Assembly: GCA_022843945.1 (NCBI GenBank)
Contig: JALHMR010000010.1
Span: forward strand, 62,001 to 126,000
Reading direction: 5' to 3'
Length of the DNA: 64,000 nucleotides
From: Rhodospirillaceae bacterium
GTDB lineage: Bacteria; Pseudomonadota; Alphaproteobacteria; CACIAM-22H2
Under the pieces are notes generated by a model that saw nothing but the letters and a program-made list of their open reading frames with translations, ran no database searches and was not told where the DNA came from. A program made the translations under genes and the position numbers. Numbering within the stretch: the stretch's first letter is position 1; each line of letters starts with the position of its first letter. Shown here piece by piece: positions 42,810 to 51,473 of this stretch.

Positions 42810-43937
42810 GTGACGGACCGTCCGGCGACGCACCGCCCGCTGCGCATTCTCGTGAACGGGATGCATGCGAAGAGCGGGGGTGGCCTGACATACCTGCGCA
42901 ATATTCTTCCGGAATTGGCCGCAGACAATGGCCTCGAGCTGCATCTTTTTCTGCATCGGGATCAGATGGATTATCTTTATCCGTTGGACGAGCGCGTCCG
43001 CATCCATCTGTTCGACTTTCCCGGCAACGTGCTGCGGCTCCTGGCGTGGGAACAGTTCGTCTTGCCCGTTCTCGCCCGCGTCATGGGCGCCGAGGTGACT
43101 CTGTCACCGGCGAATTACGGGCCACTCGCTGCTCCTAACTCGGTCATCATGCTGCGCAACTCTCTGGCGGTCGCCGGCCGCGAAACGCGTATCGCCAAGC
43201 GCTTCTACTGGCTGGCGCTTGCCATGATGACCGCTCTTTCGCTGCTTGCCTGTCGGCGCGCCATCGCCGTCTCGAAATATGCAAGGCGCGCCCTTACTTT
43301 TGGCATGGAGCGCTGGTTCGTCGAACCCGTCGCCGTGATACATCATGGAGTGACGCCGTTTTTTTCCCCGGGTGTCAGCAGTCGCGGCTCGTTTTTTCTG
43401 GTCGTCGGCGATCTCTATATTCAGAAGAATGTGCATACGCTGCTTCTTGTCATGGCAGAGCTGCGGGAGACCTTTCCTCGCGTCACGCTACGAATAGCCG
43501 GACAGGCGGCTGACAGCGGCTATGAGCGCGAGCTCCGGCGGCTGGTCGCGATGCATAGGCTTGAGAATCACGTCCAGTTTCTTGGCTCCATCGACACTGC
43601 CACGGTCCGGAGCCTGTATCGGGAATGCATGGCGCTTGTCTTCCCGTCCACGGTCGAGACCTTCGGCAATCCTCTGGTGGAAGGCATGGCTTGCGGCGCG
43701 CCCGTGGCCTGCTCCAACCGGGCCGCGATGCCGGAAATCGCCGGCGACGCAGCGCTATACTTCGATCCGCTATCGCGCACCGAAATGAAACACGTCCTGA
43801 CGCGGCTTATACAAGATGAGGGTCTGCGCGCAGACCTGTCCCGTCGTGGTCTGCAGCGCTCGCGCGCTTATTCCTGGCGGAAAACGGCGGATGCCACGGC
43901 ACGGTTGCTGCGATCCGCAGCCCGTAATACCGGCTAG
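42810..43937 (+). CDS. Glycosyltransferase family 4
   Basis: A 375-residue GT-B enzyme. It opens with ILVNGMHAKSGGGLTYLRNIL, the acceptor-side glycine-rich loop. The C-terminal donor domain holds FFLVVGDLYIQKNVHTLL and the E-x7-E motif from Glu283 to Glu291 (ETFGNPLVEG). It would transfer a sugar from a nucleotide donor with retention. The start is GTG 42810 (ATG does not occur in a better place), 45 bases after the cyclase gene. It overlaps the next gene by one base (TAGTG). It is one of five GT-B genes in a row. Confidence 0.86.
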   Translation: MTDRPATHRPLRILVNGMHAKSGGGLTYLRNILPELAADNGLELHLFLHRDQMDYLYPLDERVRIHLFDFPGNVLRLLAWEQFVLPVLARVMGAEVTLSPANYGPLAAPNSVIMLRNSLAVAGRETRIAKRFYWLALAMMTALSLLACRRAIAVSKYARRALTFGMERWFVEPVAVIHHGVTPFFSPGVSSRGSFFLVVGDLYIQKNVHTLLLVMAELRETFPRVTLRIAGQAADSGYERELRRLVAMHRLENHVQFLGSIDTATVRSLYRECMALVFPSTVETFGNPLVEGMACGAPVACSNRAAMPEIAGDAALYFDPLSRTEMKHVLTRLIQDEGLRADLSRRGLQRSRAYSWRKTADATARLLRSAARNTG

Positions 43938-45139
43938 TGAGACACCGTATTCTTGTGACCACGCTTCCGCCGTACGACGGAGGCGTGCCGGCCAAGACGC
44001 GGCTGTTGTGTGAGCAGCTGAGGGCTCTTGGCCATCATGTCACCGTGGCGTGGTACGCCACACGCAGCGAGCATGCCGAGCTTTGCGCCGCAGCCTGGCA
44101 AGTCCCGAGAGGGCGCAAGCCGCAGCTACGCCGGATGCCGTGCTTCGGCGACTTCGAAGGTGTTGCCGTAGGGTGCTGGCTGCCCGAATTGGAGGCGCCC
44201 TATTATCTACCCTCGCGTCTCTGGACCGCCCTCATTGAGGATCATACCCGGCACGTGGCGGTCGGCGGCAACTCTCTGGTCTCTTATCCGCTGCTACGTG
44301 CCGGCGTTCCCCATTTCACGTGGTTTGCAAGCCGCATGCTGGAGGACCGTATCGATCGGCAACGCGCTATGCCCGCCGTCCGCCGGATCTATGACCGGCT
44401 GGTCGTGGTGCCCGTCCTGCAGCGACTGGAGCGACAGATCATGGCCGGCAACGGGCTCCTCGTTCCCGTGAGCCTCCATACATACGACCGCTTGCGCCAG
44501 GTTGGCCGCTCACCGGCCACGCTGGCCCGGCTTCCCATTCCCGTGGATACGACGCAATACACGCCGCCGTTGCAACAGCACGAAGCGTCGGTTGGTGTCG
44601 TTGGGTTTGCCGGCCGTCTTTCCGATCCGCGTAAGAACATCAATCTGCTGGTTGACGCCATCGCGGCAGCTCGACGGTCGGGTATCCAGCTTGAGTTGCG
44701 CTTGGCCGGATCCGACCCGCCGGACGATCTGGCGCGACGGGTCAAGGCACTCGGCATCGAAAGTGCCGTGACGTTTGTCGGAAAAGTTCCGCGGGCGCAG
44801 CTTCCGGACTTCTATCGGCAACTGGACATCTTCGCCATCCCGTCATTCCAGGAAGGCTTTGGGATTGTCGGCGTGGAGGCGCTGGCATGCGGCGTGCCCG
44901 TGGTATCGACGCGCTGCGGTGGGCCCGAGGAATTCGTCGTGCACGGTCAAACAGGGATGATCACCGATCCCGAGCCGCGCGCGTTCGCCCAAGCGCTGGC
45001 TACGATTGCAACCGACCGCAATCGGCGCGCCGCGCTGTCGCGTCAGGCCCGCCAGCTGGCTCTGCGCGACTACGGCATGGCGCAATTCAAGGCGGGTGTT
45101 TCCAGTATCTGGCGTAGCGTGTGGAATGAAGATCTGTGA
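43937..45139 (+). CDS. Glycosyltransferase family 4
   Basis: A 400-residue GT-B enzyme. ILVTTLPPYDGGVPAKTRLLCEQL is the N-terminal acceptor region, VGFAGRLSDPRKNINLLVDAI the donor-domain start, and Glu306 to Glu314 (EGFGIVGVEA) the E-x7-E motif, followed by GVPVVSTRCGGPEEF. The sequence is a standard GT4 without membrane segments, and acts on the cytoplasmic face on a lipid-linked acceptor. Start is GTG 43937 sharing a base with the previous stop. It ends in a GTGA overlap with the next GT gene. Confidence 0.87.
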   Translation: MRHRILVTTLPPYDGGVPAKTRLLCEQLRALGHHVTVAWYATRSEHAELCAAAWQVPRGRKPQLRRMPCFGDFEGVAVGCWLPELEAPYYLPSRLWTALIEDHTRHVAVGGNSLVSYPLLRAGVPHFTWFASRMLEDRIDRQRAMPAVRRIYDRLVVVPVLQRLERQIMAGNGLLVPVSLHTYDRLRQVGRSPATLARLPIPVDTTQYTPPLQQHEASVGVVGFAGRLSDPRKNINLLVDAIAAARRSGIQLELRLAGSDPPDDLARRVKALGIESAVTFVGKVPRAQLPDFYRQLDIFAIPSFQEGFGIVGVEALACGVPVVSTRCGGPEEFVVHGQTGMITDPEPRAFAQALATIATDRNRRAALSRQARQLALRDYGMAQFKAGVSSIWRSVWNEDL

Positions 45140-46233
45140 TCAAGCTCCTCTACCTCGTCAGCCATCCCATCCAGTATCAGGCGCCTCTGCTGCGGCGCAT
45201 CGCGGCCGAGCCGGACATAGCGCTCCGCGTGGTATTCGAGCGTCCTGGCGGTTTGGCTTTTGATCCGGGATTTGGCCGGGCGATCGAGTGGGATCAGCCG
45301 TTGCGTGCCGGCTACGACAACATCGTTATCAATGAAACGACCCTCGAGAGCGAAATCGCCGCAGCCGACGTCGTCTGGGTCCATGGCTGGCAGACACGAA
45401 CCTTGCGCCGTGCGGTACGTACGGCGCATCGCCTTCGGCGCGCGGTCCTGATGCGCGGCGAAAACGCTGATCACGCAATGCCGGACGGCTGGGGGCCGCG
45501 CGGGTGGCTGAAACGCCGGTATTTGCGAAGCCTATTCTCGGCATGCGACGCGTTTCTTGCGATAGGCAGCGCCAACCGGGGCTACTATCGCCGCCATGGC
45601 GTCGATGAGTGGCGTATCTTTTCAGTACCTTATGCCATCGATAACGAGTTCTTTGCCGAGCAGAGGAAGGCCGCGGTGCCGGATCGGAGGAGGTTGCGGC
45701 AGGAACTGGGTGTAGGCGATGGATCCGTCTTGCTCTATGTCGGAAAGCTCCAGCCGAGAAAACGGCCCGATCTCCTTGTTGCGGCGTGGCAGCGGGCCTT
45801 CCCCACATCACCGCGCCCGGCCCTGGTATTTGTCGGAGACGGGCCGATGCGTAACAACCTGCAGGGGTCAGGAATCCACCTCCTCGGCTTCAAGAACCAA
45901 GGTCAGCTACCGGCGCTTTATGATCTGGCCGACGTTGTCGTCCTGCCGTCGGAGCGGGAGCCTTGGGGGCTGGTCATTAACGAAGCGATGGCTTGTGGCC
46001 GGGCGGTTGTCGCCAGCGATCAATGCGGGGCCGCGTTTGATCTGATCGATGAAAGCACGGGAGCAATCTTCCGATCCGGTGACGCTGATGATCTTGCCGC
46101 CGCGCTTGTCCGTGTGCTTGATGACGCGCGCGTGCGCGGCGAGGCGGCTCGCCGCCGCATAGCCGACTGGGATTTCGCCGCGGATGTTCGTGGCCTTTGC
46201 AGCGCTCTTCAATTTGTTGCGTCGCGAGCATGA
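45136..46233 (+). CDS. Glycosyltransferase family 4
   Basis: A 365-residue GT-B enzyme. The N-terminal strand is LLYLVSHPIQYQAPLLRRI, a form found in glycan-locus GT4 proteins with a HPIQYQ loop. The donor domain has LLYVGKLQPRKRPDLLVAAW and Glu275 to Glu283 (EPWGLVINEA), then GRAVVASDQCGAAFDL. Start GTG 45136 overlaps the previous gene (GTGA) and its stop overlaps the next start (ATGA). Donor and acceptor are not readable. Confidence 0.87.
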   Translation: MIKLLYLVSHPIQYQAPLLRRIAAEPDIALRVVFERPGGLAFDPGFGRAIEWDQPLRAGYDNIVINETTLESEIAAADVVWVHGWQTRTLRRAVRTAHRLRRAVLMRGENADHAMPDGWGPRGWLKRRYLRSLFSACDAFLAIGSANRGYYRRHGVDEWRIFSVPYAIDNEFFAEQRKAAVPDRRRLRQELGVGDGSVLLYVGKLQPRKRPDLLVAAWQRAFPTSPRPALVFVGDGPMRNNLQGSGIHLLGFKNQGQLPALYDLADVVVLPSEREPWGLVINEAMACGRAVVASDQCGAAFDLIDESTGAIFRSGDADDLAAALVRVLDDARVRGEAARRRIADWDFAADVRGLCSALQFVASRA

Positions 46234-47270
46234 GCCGCATCGTCTTTGTCGGTGAGGCCTGCCCTGGGAGCCGCACGCTCCAGCGCCTGACAGCGCTGCG
46301 CGATTTGGGCCACGCCGTCGTCTTTATCCCGACCACGCCTCCCGGACGGCGTTTTGAGGACCCCCCGACCCTGGCGGCGCGTCTCAGATATCGGCTGCGA
46401 CTCCCGGCCGACGAAACGGATGCCAACCAGGCATTTCTTGCGGCAGCCCCGGACGCCGACCTCGCAATTCTCGACAATGCGCGCGCAGTCACATCTTCTA
46501 CCCTTCGGCAGGCGCGCCAGCGGGCGCCGGAGCTTCGCCTCGTATGGTACGCCGAAGACGATATGATGAACCCAACGCATCTATCCCGGTGGACGGCTGC
46601 CGCGCTGCCGCTGTTCAGCCTCTGGGTGACGACCAAATCCTACAATCTCGACCCTCGTGAGATGCCATCCCGCGGCGTCCGGCAGATGATGTTCGTCAAC
46701 AACGCCTATGATCGCGCTCTTCACCGCCCGCAGATCGTTGATGCGGCGGTTCGGGAAACGTTCGGGGCCTCGGTCTCATTTGTCGGTACCTACGAGCACG
46801 AGCGCGCCCAAAGTCTCCTTCATCTGGCCGAGCTCGGCATTGCGATTCGTGTTTGGGGAAATGGGTGGCGGGGCATGATCAACCGTCACCCTAAGCTTCG
46901 CGTCGAGTCACGGCCCGTCTACGACGACGACTACGCGCGCGTCATCGCCGCGAGCGACATCAACCTTTGCTACCTCCGCCGTCTCAATCGCGACCGCCAA
47001 ACCACGCGGTCGATTGAAATACCGGCCTGTGGTGGGTTCATGGTTCACGAGAGAAACACGGAGATCGGTGGGCTGTTCACGGAGGATCTAGAGGCGGTGT
47101 ATTTTTCCGATACGGATGAATTGGCCCGCCAATGCCGGCGATGGCTTGACGATCCGGCTGGAAGAGCCTCGGTCGCCATCGCGGCCCGCCGGAAAGTCGA
47201 AGCGATCGGTTTGAGCCACCACGAAATCATGGAGCAGATCGTCCGTCGTGCCCTCGAGGCGTCGCCGTGA
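46230..47270 (+). CDS. CgeB-like glycosyltransferase (GT-B)
   Basis: The ATG at 46230 overlaps the preceding stop and gives 346 residues; an in-frame ATG 33 bases further up lies in the neighbouring gene. The N-terminal half reads RIVFVGEACPGSRTLQRL, the C-terminal half VSFVGTYEHERAQSLLHL, SDINLCYLRRLNRDRQTTRSIEIPACGGFMVHERN and LFTEDLEAVYFSD. The last two segments are typical of the CgeB/DUF3880 group, in which a glycosyl-transferase donor domain has IPACGGFMV in place of E-x7-E. Function as a glycosyltransferase is likely but the group is poorly characterised. Confidence 0.75.
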   Translation: MSRIVFVGEACPGSRTLQRLTALRDLGHAVVFIPTTPPGRRFEDPPTLAARLRYRLRLPADETDANQAFLAAAPDADLAILDNARAVTSSTLRQARQRAPELRLVWYAEDDMMNPTHLSRWTAAALPLFSLWVTTKSYNLDPREMPSRGVRQMMFVNNAYDRALHRPQIVDAAVRETFGASVSFVGTYEHERAQSLLHLAELGIAIRVWGNGWRGMINRHPKLRVESRPVYDDDYARVIAASDINLCYLRRLNRDRQTTRSIEIPACGGFMVHERNTEIGGLFTEDLEAVYFSDTDELARQCRRWLDDPAGRASVAIAARRKVEAIGLSHHEIMEQIVRRALEASP

Positions 47271-48412
47271 AGCTGCTGGTCAACGCCATCTCCGCCAAGC
47301 AGGGCGGTATCGTCACCTACACTCACAATATGGTCCGCTGGATGCGCGAAAACGGCGTCCATGCGACGTTTGCCGTGCCCGAGAACTTTGCCGCCGACGG
47401 AGACAATTTTCTGCGGGTTCGCGCGAGCGGCTATACGGGTACGTCCCGATTTGTCTGGGAGCAGACGGTGTGGCGGTCCATCGTCAGCCGCCAAAACCCG
47501 GACGTTCTATATTCTTCCGCCAATTTCGGCCTTCTGCGTTCGCCGGTGCCTCAGGTTCTGCTCGTCCGCGAAGGGGGGTTGTTCGATCCGACCTATCTGG
47601 CCAATTTTGCGCCGGCGCAGGGTGCCAAGCTGGCTCTGATGCGCTTCTGGCGTCGCCGCCTGATGCTCGAATCGGCGAACTGGGCGACGCAGGTTATTAC
47701 ACCGTCGAGCGCAATGCGTGATCTGCTCCTGCTTTGGCGGCCGGAACTCGCGCCAAAAATCGAGGTATGCTCTTACGGAACCCGCAATGAACTGTTCGCG
47801 CCGAAAGGCGAGGGGCGCCCGTGGCGGGAAGGCGGCGTTCTCAAGCTGATCTATGTTTCCGTCTACTATCCGCACAAGAATCCGGGCATCGTGTGCGAGG
47901 TCGTCAAGCGCCTCAACCAGAATGGCTTTCCGGCGCTGGCGACGATCACCATGGAGCTGGATGAGATCCGCAGAACGCCCGGCGGCGCGCTCGATGCTTA
48001 CCTCGTCGAACAGGCAGTGAAGGGGGGACAAGTCGATCTCGGGCATCGACCCTACGAGGACCTGCCGGCGCTCTACGCAAAACACGATGTCTTCGTCTTC
48101 CCATCGGTATCGGAAAGCTTCGGCCATCCCATGGCGGAGGCGATGGCGACCGGACTGCCGGTCGTTGCAGCCGATACACTCATCAATCGAGAGATCTGCT
48201 ACGACGGGGCGCTTTATTTCAAGCCGTTCTCGACAACGGACCTGGAGGCGCGGCTGCGAGAGCTCGATGCACGGCCCGATCTGCGGCGGGACCTCGTGAT
48301 GCGCGGCCGCCGTCGGGCGGAAACACTGTACCGCTGGGACGATCATATGACACGACTGATGTCGATCTTCGAGCGCGTCGCCACGCACTCGCGCTCCATC
48401 GGGCACGGCTAG
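47267..48412 (+). CDS. Glycosyltransferase family 4
   Basis: A 381-residue GT-B enzyme. KLLVNAISAKQGGIVTYTHNMV is the glycine-containing acceptor loop; VLKLIYVSVYYPHKNPGIV begins the donor domain; Glu283 to Glu291 (ESFGHPMAEA) is the E-x7-E motif. It is similar in layout to the GT4 at 42810, and the two may be distant paralogues (SANFGLLRSPVPQVLLVREG resembles SPANYGPLAAPNSVIMLRNS). Start GTG 47267 overlaps the previous stop. Five bases separate it from the asparagine synthase gene. Confidence 0.86.
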   Translation: MKLLVNAISAKQGGIVTYTHNMVRWMRENGVHATFAVPENFAADGDNFLRVRASGYTGTSRFVWEQTVWRSIVSRQNPDVLYSSANFGLLRSPVPQVLLVREGGLFDPTYLANFAPAQGAKLALMRFWRRRLMLESANWATQVITPSSAMRDLLLLWRPELAPKIEVCSYGTRNELFAPKGEGRPWREGGVLKLIYVSVYYPHKNPGIVCEVVKRLNQNGFPALATITMELDEIRRTPGGALDAYLVEQAVKGGQVDLGHRPYEDLPALYAKHDVFVFPSVSESFGHPMAEAMATGLPVVAADTLINREICYDGALYFKPFSTTDLEARLRELDARPDLRRDLVMRGRRRAETLYRWDDHMTRLMSIFERVATHSRSIGHG

Positions 48413-48417
48413 CATCG

Positions 48418-50271
48418 ATGTGCGGCATCGCCGGAAGCACCGACGCCGATGAGCCTCTGCTTGCCCGTTTCATCGCGGAGCTGGCGCATCGCGGTCCGGA
48501 TGACCGCGGCGAATGGCTGGATTCAGGGCTCGGCTTTGCCCACACGCGCCTGTCGATAATAGACCGCTCGACGGGTGGCCACCAGCCGATGATCTCGCCC
48601 TGCGGCCGCTGGGCGATTTCATACAACGGCGAGATCTATAATTACCGGACGCTGCGGGCGGAGCTGGAGGGGGAGGGGGAGTCGTTCCGTTCGTCGAGCG
48701 ACACCGAGGTGCTTCTGGCCCTGCTGCGGCGCCACGGGTCTGCGGCCCTGGATCGCGTAGCCGGTATGTTCGCCATTGCCTTATGGGATCGGCAGCGGCG
48801 TGAGCTTCTGCTCGTCAGGGACCGGCTTGGGATCAAGCCCTTGGTGTATGCCCCCTTGCCGGACGGAGGCATCGCCTTCGCATCGGAAATCACGACCTTG
48901 CGGGCCCATCCCAAGCTCGCGGCGACAACGCGCGATCCTGACGCCATATCCGAATATCTTGCCTGCCTTTATGTTCCGGCACCGCGGACGGGATGGCGCG
49001 GGATCTATAAGCTTCCGCCCGGGCATCTGCTGCGCTGGCGCGATGGCGAGCATCGCGTCGAGAGCTGGTGGCGGCCGAATTATGCCGGATCACGTCGCTT
49101 AACCGTCGACGATGCGGTCGATGAGCTTCTGCCGCTCCTTCGCGGGATTGTCGCCGAGCACATGATTGCCGATGTTCCGGTCGGGTGCTTTCTGTCCGGA
49201 GGCATTGACAGCTCGGTGATAGCCGCGCTGATGGCCGAAGAAGGTCGCCGTCTCGGATCTTCTCCGATCCGGACATTCACCATGACTTTCGACGATACCG
49301 CGTACGACGAGCGGCAGGCCGCGGCGGAAGTTGCTCACCATATCGGCAGCCATCACACCGAGCTTCCGGCGAGTTCGGCGGGAATTGCCGAAAGGCTGCC
49401 GGTTCTGGCGCGGGCATTCGGCGAGCCGTTCGGAAATCCGACGGCGTTGCTGATCGACGATCTGTCGGCCAAGGCGCGGGAGCACGTCACCGTAGCCCTG
49501 GTCGGCGACGGAGGCGACGAAGTGTTTGCTGGATATCCGCGCTATGCTGGCGGAATGCTGGCGGGCCGCTATCGCAAGCTGCCACAGTGGCTGCGGCACA
49601 ACGTGGCGGTCCCTGTCGCGCAGCGGCTGCCGGAGAGCACGACCGGCTTTCACGCGTGGCGGCGCGCCCGCGAATTCATCATCGGGGCCAACGCACCTGA
49701 CCCGGAGATGTATGCCAGCTGGGTCGAGTATTTCAGTCCCCAGGAGCGTGCTGAGTTGCTGGGTCTTACCGCCGTGCCGCCGCGGCCGATCGCCGAGCTG
49801 TATCGGCAAGCTCCGTCGAGCGATCCGCTCGATGCAATGCAGCAAACGGATTTGCTGTCGTTTTTACCCGGTAATCTGCTGGCCTATGGCGATACCATGA
49901 GCATGGCCCACGCCCTCGAGCTGCGGGTCCCGCTATTGGATCATCGGCTGATTGAGGCGGTGGGCAGCCTGTCCAGCAGCTTGCGCTTCGCCAACGGAAA
50001 AAAAACCCTGCTCCGCGCCATTGCAGCGCGGCTTTTGCCACGCAGTATCGTGCGCCGGCCCAAGAGAGGCTTTAACCCGCCGATGGGGCGCTGGCTCAAC
50101 CAGGAGCTTCGCCCCCTGGTCGCTGAACGCCTGGGACCTGCTCGACTGACGGCGATAGGCATCGATGCCGGTCCCGTCTCCCGTCTCATCGAGGAGCATC
50201 GCCGGGGCTGGCGCGACAATTCGCTCAAGATCTGGTCCCTACTCGTGCTTGAATCGTGGGCTTCCGCTTAG
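48418..50271 (+). CDS. asnB: Asparagine synthase (glutamine-hydrolysing), AsnB-type
   Basis: A 617-residue amidotransferase. Cys2 after Met (MCGIAGS) is the nucleophile of the N-terminal glutaminase domain, RLSIIDRSTGGHQP and YNGEIYNY follow. The ATP-pyrophosphatase motif FLSGGIDSS is at about residue 260, and LVGDGGDEVFAGYPRY and RVPLLDHRL lie in the synthetase domain. In capsule and exopolysaccharide loci such proteins are thought to amidate uronic acids or other carboxylates of the glycan; here nonulosonic or keto acids are possible targets. Free asparagine synthesis remains possible. It overlaps the flippase gene by 16 bases. Confidence 0.88.
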   Translation: MCGIAGSTDADEPLLARFIAELAHRGPDDRGEWLDSGLGFAHTRLSIIDRSTGGHQPMISPCGRWAISYNGEIYNYRTLRAELEGEGESFRSSSDTEVLLALLRRHGSAALDRVAGMFAIALWDRQRRELLLVRDRLGIKPLVYAPLPDGGIAFASEITTLRAHPKLAATTRDPDAISEYLACLYVPAPRTGWRGIYKLPPGHLLRWRDGEHRVESWWRPNYAGSRRLTVDDAVDELLPLLRGIVAEHMIADVPVGCFLSGGIDSSVIAALMAEEGRRLGSSPIRTFTMTFDDTAYDERQAAAEVAHHIGSHHTELPASSAGIAERLPVLARAFGEPFGNPTALLIDDLSAKAREHVTVALVGDGGDEVFAGYPRYAGGMLAGRYRKLPQWLRHNVAVPVAQRLPESTTGFHAWRRAREFIIGANAPDPEMYASWVEYFSPQERAELLGLTAVPPRPIAELYRQAPSSDPLDAMQQTDLLSFLPGNLLAYGDTMSMAHALELRVPLLDHRLIEAVGSLSSSLRFANGKKTLLRAIAARLLPRSIVRRPKRGFNPPMGRWLNQELRPLVAERLGPARLTAIGIDAGPVSRLIEEHRRGWRDNSLKIWSLLVLESWASA

Positions 50272-51473
50272 ACAAACGCCTTGTGGTCGGTGGCGGATGG
50301 CTCATGGCCGGCACCGCCGTCCAGGCCGTGGCCGGTCTCGTCGCGTCGATCGTCCTGGCGCGGCTGGTGGGCCCCGAGGGTTTCGGTCGTTTCGCCGTGG
50401 CGCTTGCCACCGTGGGATTGACCCTGAATATTCTGTCGTTGCGCCTGTCGATTCTGATTACTCGCGCGACGACCCAGGAGCTCGCGGGCCACCACGGCAG
50501 CCTCTACTTCACGGCCCTGTTCACGGAGACGCTGCTCGCCGGCTGCGTATCGTTGGTCTGGCTGTCGCTCTCCGGCTTATGGGACATCTGGACTCTTCTG
50601 CTCGTTCTCAGCCAGTGCCTTGCCCATTGGGTTGGCTGCAACAAGGCCTTCTATGAGCGAGCCATGGCTTATGCGCAACTGGCGATGGTTGAGACAGCAG
50701 CAGTACTGGGCGGGAACGCCGCTGCCGTATTCCTGGCATTGGGGGGCGCCGGCGAGGCCGCGCTCTATCTGCGCGAACTGATTATTGGTGGATTCCTTTT
50801 CGTTACCCTCGGTACTTGCGGCGCGCTGACCTTTCGGCCGCTGAGACGCATATCGATTGCCGAGCTTTCTCTGTTGGTCCGCGAAGCGCGGTCCGTGTGG
50901 CTTGACGGCGTCTTGGAGGGCGGATTTCAACGCTTGACCACGCTTGCCGCATCGCTGGTCTCGACCGATCGCGAGACCGGCTACTTTTTCATGGCTCAGA
51001 GCCTTGCCATGCGGCCGCATCAGCTCCTCGCGCCACTCACCACGCGGGTCGCCTCCAACTGGTATCGCACGATGCCGACGGGGGAGGAGCGGCGTCGCGG
51101 CCGCGACCAGCTGCTGCTGCTCACCGGTGGACTGCTGGTGCTCTGTGCGGTGCTGATGATCTGGCTCGCTGATCCCCTGGTGCCGGCTGTCCTGGGAACG
51201 CAGTGGCAGGGTGCCGTTCCTGTTCTTCGGGCCATGGCGGGTATTGTTGTGTTCCTCACCCTGTTCGAGGTGCTTCGGATCTATGCCTTCGTCGTGCGGC
51301 GGGAGCGATACGTCCTGATGGCGCGCATCGCCCAGTATACGGCGTTGGCCGGATTTGCGGTCTTGCCGGCGGCCACCTCCGGTGTCGTCACGCTCGGCAT
51401 CGCGGTCTCGGCTGCCTTTACGGTTGCCTTTTTCGTCTTGTGGTTCACCATGAATCGCCATCCCCGGGCATGA
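50256..51473 (+). CDS. Polysaccharide flippase, Wzx/MOP superfamily-like
   Basis: A 405-residue polytopic membrane protein with about twelve hydrophobic segments. The N-terminal LVVGGGWLMAGTAVQAVAGL and IVLARLVGPEGFGRFAVAL are standard for oligosaccharide flippases (MOP superfamily). RVASNWYRTMPTGEERRRGRDQLL is the central loop. It would move lipid-linked repeat units to the periplasm and, with the O-antigen-ligase-like protein, forms the Wzy-type export branch. Start GTG 50256 lies within the asparagine synthase gene. The ABC flippase at 18032 may serve a second glycan. Confidence 0.82.
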   Translation: MGFRLDKRLVVGGGWLMAGTAVQAVAGLVASIVLARLVGPEGFGRFAVALATVGLTLNILSLRLSILITRATTQELAGHHGSLYFTALFTETLLAGCVSLVWLSLSGLWDIWTLLLVLSQCLAHWVGCNKAFYERAMAYAQLAMVETAAVLGGNAAAVFLALGGAGEAALYLRELIIGGFLFVTLGTCGALTFRPLRRISIAELSLLVREARSVWLDGVLEGGFQRLTTLAASLVSTDRETGYFFMAQSLAMRPHQLLAPLTTRVASNWYRTMPTGEERRRGRDQLLLLTGGLLVLCAVLMIWLADPLVPAVLGTQWQGAVPVLRAMAGIVVFLTLFEVLRIYAFVVRRERYVLMARIAQYTALAGFAVLPAATSGVVTLGIAVSAAFTVAFFVLWFTMNRHPRA

